Shown here piece by piece: positions 8,449 through 14,865 of a DNA stretch of 43,300 nt. The stretch's first letter is position 1; each line of letters begins with the position of its first letter. The position numbers and the translations under genes are program-made. The notes under the pieces are model-generated. The model searched no databases. It saw only the letters and a list, made by a program, of their open reading frames with translations, and was not told the DNA's origin. The stretch spans positions 1-43,300 of the forward strand of contig JAFLCL010000044.1 of assembly GCA_017303575.1 (NCBI GenBank). The letters run 5' to 3'. This DNA is from Deltaproteobacteria bacterium. GTDB lineage: Bacteria; Myxococcota_A; Polyangia; Polyangiales; Sandaracinaceae.

Positions 8449-9935
8449 GGGCGCACCTCCGCGGGCGTGCCGTAGAGCGCACGACGTTCGAGATCGGGGC
8501 CGTCGATCGGCGTCTCGCCGACGAAGCCGAGCGTGGGGCCGCGCGCGCGCAGTGCTTCGCGAAAGAGCTCCCAGTCGAGGGTCACGACGTCTGCGTGTGC
8601 GACGGCTGCTTCGACCTCGCCGGTCACGAAGGCCGTCTCGCGATCGCCCACTCGCGCGACCAGTCGTGAGGCGAAGCGCCCATCGGCGCCGAGGCCGTCG
8701 CTCGCTTGGATGCGCGCGAGCATCTCGCCCAGGACGGCGGCGATCGTGGAGATCGACGAGACCGATGCGCGGTCCCCCTCGAGTCGGTCCGTGCGAAACG
8801 TCTTCTGCGCCTCGCTCTCGAGCCGGATCTGCACCGGCATGCCCAGCCAGCTCGACGCGCCCCAGCGCGGCTCGGCGTCGCTCCGGCTCCAGGCGGCGCG
8901 CGTCGCACGTCGGATGCGATCGGCCTCGTCGTCCGAGAAGACGCCCGGCGGCAGCGGTCCCGACGCGCCTGACTGCGTCTCTTCCTTCAGCTCCAGCACG
9001 ACGTCGTCTTCGGGGGCGTCGCTGGGTCCGCGCACGAGCACCAGCACCCGGATGCGGGCCCAGCTCGCGACGCCGCTGCCGTGCTCGCGCACCGCGTCGA
9101 GCACCGTCAGCTCGCCCTCGGGCGGCGGCGTCGCGAGCGAGCTCCGGTACGTCGCGAGCGAGGAGTCGATCTCGGAGAACGCCCACGGCGGAAGGTCGGA
9201 GAGGACGTTCTCGGGATCGTCGACATCGGGTGCGCCGCGCACGAAACGACGCGCGCCCGACTCGAGCACCGTCAGCGCCGCGAGCTCGGCGCGTTCGGCG
9301 AGATCACGACGCCCACGGCGAAAGAGATCCGCGAGGATGGGGTCGGTGCCGTCGTCGATCCGGTGCGGAGCGTAGGTGCCGTCGTCGATCGCGCGCAGCG
9401 TGGTGAGGTACGAGCTCACACACGAGCGAACGACAGCGTCCTCTTCGTCGTCCTCGAGGCGCGCGCCGCGGCTCGCGAGCACCAGACCCACGGTGAGGCG
9501 ACGGAGATCGAGCTGGTAGGGGTAGCGATCGGCCGCGTCGAGATCGTTCGGCTCGAGCGCGAGCGTTCCGTCGGCCGCGAGCAAGAGCCCGAAATTCTCG
9601 GGGTGCGCGTCGCCGATCGAGAAGGGCAGCTGACCGGGCAGATCGAACTCGGTGCGCGCGATGCGCATGCGCGGATCGGCGAGGTCGGCTCGGAAGATCG
9701 GCATCGTGCCGCGGTAGAAGTCGTACAGCGTGCGGGCCATGCGCGCGTACTTGCCCGCGACCAGATCGCCTCGACCCGAGAGCTCACGGCGATCGGCCTC
9801 GACCATGGCCCCCACGACGGCTGTCGTGCGCGCCGCAGGATCGAGCGGCTCGCTGCTGCCACACGAGACGATCCACGCAGACGACGCGACGAGGAGCGTC
9901 CAGCGACCGGCGCGGGCGAGCGCGTGATTCGACAC
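8439..9935 (-). CDS. DUF2252 kinase-like protein with lipoprotein signal
   Basis: 498 residues. The DUF2252 hallmarks are clear: KYARMARTLYDFYRGT near residues 62-77, GDAHPENFG near 108-116, and NDLDAADRYPYQLDLRRL near 130-147. These resemble the catalytic loop and the aspartate of aminoglycoside-phosphotransferase-like kinases, although no DUF2252 activity is known to me. Unlike typical cytoplasmic members, this one starts with a hydrophobic segment and lipobox IVSC (Cys about 25), so it should be exported. It heads a three-gene set with the barrel and lamin-tail proteins. An ATP-using enzyme outside the cytoplasm would be odd, so the role may be binding rather than catalysis. Confidence 0.85.
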   Translation of the reverse strand: MSNHALARAGRWTLLVASSAWIVSCGSSEPLDPAARTTAVVGAMVEADRRELSGRGDLVAGKYARMARTLYDFYRGTMPIFRADLADPRMRIARTEFDLPGQLPFSIGDAHPENFGLLLAADGTLALEPNDLDAADRYPYQLDLRRLTVGLVLASRGARLEDDEEDAVVRSCVSSYLTTLRAIDDGTYAPHRIDDGTDPILADLFRRGRRDLAERAELAALTVLESGARRFVRGAPDVDDPENVLSDLPPWAFSEIDSSLATYRSSLATPPPEGELTVLDAVREHGSGVASWARIRVLVLVRGPSDAPEDDVVLELKEETQSGASGPLPPGVFSDDEADRIRRATRAAWSRSDAEPRWGASSWLGMPVQIRLESEAQKTFRTDRLEGDRASVSSISTIAAVLGEMLARIQASDGLGADGRFASRLVARVGDRETAFVTGEVEAAVAHADVVTLDWELFREALRARGPTLGFVGETPIDGPDLERRALYGTPAEVRPWE

Positions 9936-10020
9936 GCGCGCGGACTATCGAGCCATCGTGACGGTCAGGCGACGACACAGTGACTCACGTGTGTGGACCG
10001 TCGGCGCGGAGCCCGCCCAG

Positions 10021-10734
10021 CTAGAGACGCTTCTCGCGCTTCTCCCGCTTCGCCTCGACGTCGTCTTCGCCCTCGTCGGGATCCGCGATGCGCACGGGCG
10101 GGAGCACGCTCTTTCGGCCGAAGCGCACCACGCCCTCTGTCTCGTCGAGCTCGGCGTGGATGCCGTCGGTCTCCTGGGCCGCGAGCTTGGACGCGATCGC
10201 GTCGGCCTCGGCCTCGCTCGTTCCCAGCTTCGCGGCGAGCTCGGGGACGGTCGAGGTGCGCTCGAGGAGGATCTGCCGCGCCTTCTCGGTGCGGTTCACC
10301 GCGAGCTGACGATCGAGCGTGCTCTCCTCGTCGGTGGCGCGCTTGAGCAGCTGCACGCCGCCGTACGCGAACACGCTGCCGACCACGATCGCCATCGCGA
10401 TGCCGATCCCCGTGGCCCCGAGCAGCGTCGTCGCGCTGGCGGCGCCGAAGATCGCGGCCGCGAACGAGAGCGCCGCGAGCAGGCGCAGGCCGCGTCGTCG
10501 CGGCGTCGTGAGGCCCGTGCTCGTCGGTGTCGCGCCCGCGAGCGTGGTGCCGGGCAGGAGCTCGCGCGACTTGCCGCACGCGCTGCACACGAAGCCCTTG
10601 CCGCTCGAGCGCACCGAGGCGATCGCGTGACAGTGCGGACAGCGGTTCGCTTCACCGAACACGCGACCGCACTGCGGGCACTTCTCGCGACCGTCGGGGA
10701 CGGCGAAGTTGCAGGTGGGGCAGGGCGTGGACAC
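10021..10734 (-). CDS. Zinc-ribbon membrane protein
   Basis: 237 residues from a GTG at 10734. The N-terminus has three zinc-ribbon-like CxxC pairs (CPTC, CPQC, CPHC) and a fourth (CSAC) up to about residue 57. Two hydrophobic helices follow (about 83-130), then a helical region that resembles a small winged-helix (TEKARQILLERTSTVPELAAKLG), and a Lys/Glu-rich end (EAKREKREKRL). The layout suits a membrane-tethered regulator with cytoplasmic ends. It starts one base after the stop of the DUF4920 gene. Function unknown. Confidence 0.75.
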   Translation of the reverse strand: MSTPCPTCNFAVPDGREKCPQCGRVFGEANRCPHCHAIASVRSSGKGFVCSACGKSRELLPGTTLAGATPTSTGLTTPRRRGLRLLAALSFAAAIFGAASATTLLGATGIGIAMAIVVGSVFAYGGVQLLKRATDEESTLDRQLAVNRTEKARQILLERTSTVPELAAKLGTSEAEADAIASKLAAQETDGIHAELDETEGVVRFGRKSVLPPVRIADPDEGEDDVEAKREKREKRL

Positions 10735-10735
10735 G

Positions 10736-11299
10736 TCAGCGAACGACGACGGTGGTCGCTTCGATCGAGAGCGTGCTCGCTGTCGCCATCGCGCCCTCGG
10801 CCTCGAGGTGTCGACGTCGACCTTCGCTCAGCTCCGCGACGTGCACGCGGCCTTCGATCGTCGCAGGGCGTCCCGCGACGTCGCGCGGGAGGAAGTAGCT
10901 GTGCCCCGCCATCGGCACGCGCACGGGCTCGGCGTTCTCGGCGCGCAGCTCCATCCAGCAGCCCATGCGCTGACAGACGCGCTCGATGGTGCCCTCGGTG
11001 CGCACCACACGATCGCCGAACGCTGCGGGATCGGCGCTGATCGCCGAGAGCGCCACGGGCTCGATGCCGTCGGTCAGCTCGTGGCCGAACACGCGGCTGC
11101 CATCGTCGGCGGTGCGGATCGGGCGCGGGCCCGGCGGGCCTTCGTCTTCGGCCTCCGCGACAGGCGGCGGCGTGGGATCTTCGCAGGCCGCTTCGCCCTC
11201 GGCCTGAGCTTCGTGGCGCGCCGCGAACTGGGGCTCTTCACCGCTGCATGCGCCGATCGCGAGAGAGAGCGCGACGAGGGATGGAACGAGAGGTCTCAT
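10736..11299 (-). CDS. DUF4920-type lipoprotein
   Basis: 187 residues. Start ATG at 11299 gives a signal with lipobox IGAC. After a Glu/Pro linker, the C-terminal 110 residues match the DUF4920 pattern, an OB-like beta fold: a G...V...GTIERVCQRMGCWMEL core, then MAGHSYFLPRDVAGR and IEGRVHV. The conserved CxxxGCW cysteines are present. Related proteins are periplasmic and of unknown role, some near metal or redox genes. The zinc-ribbon gene begins immediately downstream, so the two are likely co-transcribed. Confidence 0.8.
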   Translation of the reverse strand: MRPLVPSLVALSLAIGACSGEEPQFAARHEAQAEGEAACEDPTPPPVAEAEDEGPPGPRPIRTADDGSRVFGHELTDGIEPVALSAISADPAAFGDRVVRTEGTIERVCQRMGCWMELRAENAEPVRVPMAGHSYFLPRDVAGRPATIEGRVHVAELSEGRRRHLEAEGAMATASTLSIEATTVVVR

Positions 11300-11356
11300 G
11301 TGTCTCCGGGGCGCCACGCGGCGGGGTCTGCGTCGCAGACCCGAAGGCGCGTGCAA

Positions 11357-11779
11357 CTACGAGTCGTTGACGCCGAGAAGCTTCGTCATCGACGCCTCGT
11401 CGGCGGGCGTGAACGGGTACTGATCGAACTCGATCGAGGTGACCCAGCGGAACGCGTGCACGTTCTTGCAGAGCAGGTCGGTCGCCGACGCGCGGCACTC
11501 GTAGAGGAAGAGATCGACGGTGTAGTGCTCGTACGGATGCGTCACGTACGAGATGAGGTCGCCCACCGACACGTCGATGCAGAGGCGCTCCTGCATCTCG
11601 CGCCGCAGGGCCTCGGCGTCGCTCTCACCGTGCTCCACCTTGCCGCCGGGGAACTCCCACAGCAGCGGGAGCACCGCGTTCGGACGACGCTGCGTGATGA
11701 GGTAGCGGCCGTCACGCTCGACGACGGCGGCGACGACCCGGATGGTGCGTCGAGGAGCGTTCTTGTCCGGCTGGCTCAT
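11357..11779 (-). CDS. Nudix hydrolase (MutT-like)
   Basis: 140 residues, typical of MutT/NudG-type enzymes that remove pyrophosphate from damaged or non-canonical nucleoside triphosphates. The Nudix box begins at Gly46 (GKVEHGE) and continues ALRREMQERLCI. It departs from the consensus at two places: the last metal-binding Glu is Arg65 and the usual Gly is Cys67. Glu52, Glu61 and Glu64 are kept. The preceding WEFPGGK is canonical. The longer open frame upstream overlaps the divergent gene and lacks family similarity, so ATG at 11779 is preferred. Activity may be reduced or altered. Confidence 0.85.
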   Translation of the reverse strand: MSQPDKNAPRRTIRVVAAVVERDGRYLITQRRPNAVLPLLWEFPGGKVEHGESDAEALRREMQERLCIDVSVGDLISYVTHPYEHYTVDLFLYECRASATDLLCKNVHAFRWVTSIEFDQYPFTPADEASMTKLLGVNDS

Positions 11780-11829
11780 GGTGGGACCGAGCGATGCGCC
11801 TCGCGCGCGATCTCGTGAGGGTCGCGGGA

Positions 11830-11835
11830 TATACC
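11830..11835 (+). promoter_or_regulatory. -10-like element (TATACC) close to a GTG start
   Basis: TATACC ends six bases before the GTG at 11842. Transcription from it would begin at or next to the start codon, giving a leaderless or nearly leaderless message. No convincing -35 hexamer is seen at the usual distance. Confidence 0.35.
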
Positions 11836-11841
11836 ACTTCC

Positions 11842-12765
11842 GTGCGCTTCCTGTACTTCGGTCTCCCCCTCGGCGCGGAGGTGCTTCGCCGCGCGGGTCA
11901 CATCCCTCGGGTCGCGAGCTTCGGCCACCGCATGCTGGGCCTTCGTCGGGCACGCACGCGCCTCGCACGGCACGTCTTCTCGCGGGCGGAGACGACCGAG
12001 CTGGTGACCGAGCGGCCGCTCGTCCTGTTCAAGCCGGACCTCGGTGATCCCTCGATCGTGGAGGCGCTCGCGAGCGCGCGGCCCGACGCGATCCTCTCGT
12101 GGTTCTGGCCGCAGCGCATCCCCGAGGCGGTGCTGGGGCTCGCGCCGCGCGGCGCGTTCGGCGTGCATCCGTCGCTCCTGCCGCGTCATCGCGGCCCCGA
12201 CCCGTACTTCCACGCGATCCGCGGCGGCGATGCCGAAACCGGCGTGACGCTCCATCGCCTCGACGCGGGCTACGACACGGGTCGCATCGTGTCCCAGCGT
12301 CGCGTCGCGATCACCGAGACCGACGACGCGTGGCGCCTCGCGCGCAAGCTCGATCGTCCCTCGCTCGCGCTCCTCCTCGAGTGTGCCGAGCGCCTCTCGA
12401 AGGGCGAGGCGCTCGAGGGTGAGGTGCAGGACGAGGCGCAGGCGACCGAGGCGCCGCAGCCGACCGAAGAGGAGCTCTGCATCGACTGGGACGCGTCGGC
12501 GATCGACGTGCTCCGCCTCGTGCGCGCGGCCGCTCCTTCACCGATGGTGAGCACGCTGCTCGGCGACGAGATGGTCTTCGTGCGTCGTGCGATCCGCTAC
12601 GAGGGCGAGGTGCCGAGCGTGCTCGATCCCGGCGATGCGTGGCGCGTGGCCGAGGGCATCGTGGTCGTGTGCGGCGAGGGCGCGATCCTCCTGGTCGAGG
12701 TGGAGCGCGAGGACGGCGAGCGCGTGAAGGGTCGCGCGATCGACGGGCTCGTGCCGGGCGCGTGA
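11842..12765 (+). CDS. Formyltransferase-like enzyme (Fmt/ArnA fold)
   Basis: 307 residues from GTG at 11842. This start places RFLYFGLPLGAEVLRRAGH at the N-terminus, as in Fmt (Rossmann strand then Gly loop). The N10-formyltetrahydrofolate-dependent signature is present: VHPSLLPRHRG with His109, AIRGGDAETGVTLH, and DAGYDTG with Asp145. The first residue of the catalytic Asn-x-His is Gly107, however, so the usual Asn-His-Asp triad is incomplete. The C-terminal 100 residues resemble the Fmt C-terminal domain (IDWDASAIDVLRLVRAA). No neighbouring def gene, so it is probably not the housekeeping Met-tRNA formyltransferase. A formyl or related transfer to another amine is possible. An ATG 48 bases upstream is less likely. 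Confidence 0.8.
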   Translation: MRFLYFGLPLGAEVLRRAGHIPRVASFGHRMLGLRRARTRLARHVFSRAETTELVTERPLVLFKPDLGDPSIVEALASARPDAILSWFWPQRIPEAVLGLAPRGAFGVHPSLLPRHRGPDPYFHAIRGGDAETGVTLHRLDAGYDTGRIVSQRRVAITETDDAWRLARKLDRPSLALLLECAERLSKGEALEGEVQDEAQATEAPQPTEEELCIDWDASAIDVLRLVRAAAPSPMVSTLLGDEMVFVRRAIRYEGEVPSVLDPGDAWRVAEGIVVVCGEGAILLVEVEREDGERVKGRAIDGLVPGA

Positions 12766-12792
12766 TCGATCACGAAGCGTCGGCGACGAGGG

Positions 12793-12820
12793 AAGACGTT
12801 CGGGGAGCGCGCTGTATGCT
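12793..12820 (+). promoter_or_regulatory. Promoter-like pair before the PDZ lipoprotein gene
   Basis: AAGACG at 12793-12798 and TATGCT at 12815-12820 are spaced by 16 bases. The -10 element ends eight bases before ATG 12829, so the message would have almost no leader. Weak -35, moderate -10. Confidence 0.35.
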
Positions 12821-12828
12821 CGCGCGCG

Positions 12829-13650
12829 ATGCGTCTCGTGGATCGTGCTCTGGTCCTCTTTCTTCTCCTGGGTGCGGGGTGCGGCGAGCCGCGCGAGGCG
12901 GTCCCGCCCGCGGAGCGACCCGCGATCGTGGCGATCGACGTGCGAGACGCCAACGTCACCGAGCTCGTGGGGCAGCTGTCGCGCGCGCTCGCGATGCCGG
13001 TGCGAGTGGACACCGAGGCGGTGCCGCTCACGCGGTGTGCGCGCGTGACTGTCGTGACGCCGCCGGGCACGTCGCGCGTGCAGGTGGTCTCGCTCGCGCG
13101 CGAGGTGCTCGCGGGTGCGGCGCTGTCGCTCACCGAGGCCGGTGATCACCTCGTCATCGCGCGCATCGAGGACGCCGATCCGCCGGCGGACTGCCCGCGC
13201 ATCCCGCGCGCGTGCGTGGAGGGCGAGGTCCCGATCGAGCTGCCGCCGCCCTCCGTGGAGCCGCCTCCCCCGATGGACGGCGTCCGCTGGCTCTCCGAGA
13301 ACACGTACGAGGTCGATCCCCAATCGGCCACATTCGAGGGCGGCCCGACGCAGCTCATGACGCAAGCGCGGATCATCCCACACACGGAGTCGGGGGAGGT
13401 CGTGGGCCTGCGGCTCTACGGCGTGCGGCGCGGCAGCGTCTTGGGATCGCTCGGGTTCCAGAACGGAGACACGATCACCCACATCGATGGGCAGCCGGTC
13501 ACGGGCCTCGACATGGTGCTCGAGAGCTATGCGCGTCACCGCGACTTCCAGCGCATCACTGTCGACGTCACGCGGCGGGGGCAGCCGATGACGCTGACGT
13601 ACGTGCGGCTCACGACGAGCGCTCCGACGCCGCGCGCGCCGACGCCGTAG
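12829..13650 (+). CDS. GspC-like PDZ lipoprotein
   Basis: 273 residues. The signal carries lipobox GAGC. Residues about 30-115 look like the short secretin/TonB N-terminal domain (DVRDANVTELVGQLSRAL, then VTVVTPP). A Pro/Glu linker with a Cys pair follows. The C-terminal 110 residues match the GspC homology plus PDZ layout: ARIIPHTESGEVVGLRLYGV, GSVLGSLGFQNGDTITHIDG and RRGQPMTLTYV. In type II secretion GspC links the inner-membrane platform to the secretin GspD. Here the combination of a secretin-type domain with a GspC-type domain in one lipoprotein, away from gsp genes, is unusual. A role as a secretion accessory is an inference. Confidence 0.75.
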   Translation: MRLVDRALVLFLLLGAGCGEPREAVPPAERPAIVAIDVRDANVTELVGQLSRALAMPVRVDTEAVPLTRCARVTVVTPPGTSRVQVVSLAREVLAGAALSLTEAGDHLVIARIEDADPPADCPRIPRACVEGEVPIELPPPSVEPPPPMDGVRWLSENTYEVDPQSATFEGGPTQLMTQARIIPHTESGEVVGLRLYGVRRGSVLGSLGFQNGDTITHIDGQPVTGLDMVLESYARHRDFQRITVDVTRRGQPMTLTYVRLTTSAPTPRAPTP

Positions 13651-13682
13651 CCTTCTCGCCCTCGTCACGCGAGCATCGCGCC

Positions 13683-14570
13683 ATGACGATCCAGCCGGTG
13701 GTGCTCGTGCATGGTGGCGCGGGCGAGGTGCCCGAGGGCATGCGTGCGGCGCACGCCGAAGGTTGTCGCGTGGCGGCCATCGCGGGGCTCGCGCGTCTTC
13801 GGGAGACCGGCTCCGCCCTCGAGGCTGTGGTTCGCGCCGTGGAGATCCTCGAGGACGATCCTCGCTACAACGCGGGCACGGGCGCGTGCCTCGACGAAGA
13901 AGGAGCGCTCGCGCTCGACGCAGCGGTGATGGAGGGAACGTCGCTGCGCGCAGGCGCCGTGTGCGCGATGCCCGCGTTCAGGAGCCCGATCCGCATCGCG
14001 CGCGCCGTGCTGGAGGATGGCCGCCACGTGCTCTACGCGGGTGAGGGCGCGGCACGCTTCGCGATCGAACGCGGCTTCGAGCGCCCCGATCCCGCGGCGA
14101 TGATCACGGACGCGGCGCGCGAGCGCTGGAAGAACGTGCTCGCGGGCCGCGCCGATCGTGGATGGGCGGGCGGCACCGTGGGCGCTGTCGCATGCGATGC
14201 GGAGGGACGTGTCGCGGCGGCCACGAGCACGGGCGGCATGGTCGCCAAGCGCGTGGGACGCGTGGGCGACTCACCGATCCTCGGCGCGGGCACGTACGCC
14301 GACGACGAGAGCGGTGCGGCATCGGCGACGGGCGAGGGCGAGGCGATCCTGCGGCTCACGCTCACACGTCACGTGTGCGAGCTCATCGTGCGCGGCGCCT
14401 CGGCGCAGGAGGCCGCCGACGCCGCGATCGCGAGGCTCGGCGCGAAGCTCGGCGGCGCAGGCGGCATCATCGTGGTCGATCGCCTCGGACGCATCGGGCA
14501 CGCGCGCAACACGCACACGATGAGCTGGGGCCTCGCGCGCGAAGGCCACGACGCGCACTCAGGTCACTGA
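13683..14570 (+). CDS. Isoaspartyl peptidase / L-asparaginase (plant type)
   Basis: 295 residues, the normal length of the Ntn-hydrolase precursor. It opens with VVLVHGGAG and contains YNAGTGACLDEEGALALDA. The autocleavage site is Gly-Thr in AGGTVGAVA, making Thr165 the nucleophile exposed on the beta subunit. GAGTYAD and ATGEGEAILR follow as expected. The enzyme splits beta-aspartyl dipeptides and asparagine. No signal peptide, so cytoplasmic. It follows the PDZ lipoprotein by 32 bases, but a functional link is not obvious. Confidence 0.92.
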   Translation: MTIQPVVLVHGGAGEVPEGMRAAHAEGCRVAAIAGLARLRETGSALEAVVRAVEILEDDPRYNAGTGACLDEEGALALDAAVMEGTSLRAGAVCAMPAFRSPIRIARAVLEDGRHVLYAGEGAARFAIERGFERPDPAAMITDAARERWKNVLAGRADRGWAGGTVGAVACDAEGRVAAATSTGGMVAKRVGRVGDSPILGAGTYADDESGAASATGEGEAILRLTLTRHVCELIVRGASAQEAADAAIARLGAKLGGAGGIIVVDRLGRIGHARNTHTMSWGLAREGHDAHSGH

Positions 14571-14865
14571 CAGAGCCAGAGAGAATCCCCGCTTCGGAAG
14601 CGGGCCGCAGAGGTGGGGGGTCCGATGCTCAGACATCCTCGGCCTTCGGCCTGCGGAACTCGCCCTGGACCCCCACCTCCGCGTCCCTCGGACGTTGCGA
14701 AGAGCTGGATTCTGGGCGATCGCGAGTTGCGTAGGATCCACAGGCCAGAGGTCCCTCGAACCAGGCCAACTCCGTTGTCCGCGGCGCAGGCGCCGCGAGA
14801 TGGGGGCGCTGCCCCCAAACCCCGTACGACAGTTCGAGAGCTCGAAACGATTGTTTCTCGCTCTC
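14571..14865 (+). terminator. Hairpin-rich intergenic stretch between convergent genes
   Basis: At least five stem-loops lie between the convergent peptidase and M23-type genes. They are 14588-14604 (7-bp stem), 14610-14679 (13-bp arms with one bulge and a loop of about 43 bases), 14781-14796 (7-bp stem, loop AG), 14801-14817 (7-bp stem, loop GCT) and 14833-14846 (6-bp stem). They could end transcription from both sides. No long T run follows any stem. No gene is supported here. Confidence 0.5.
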
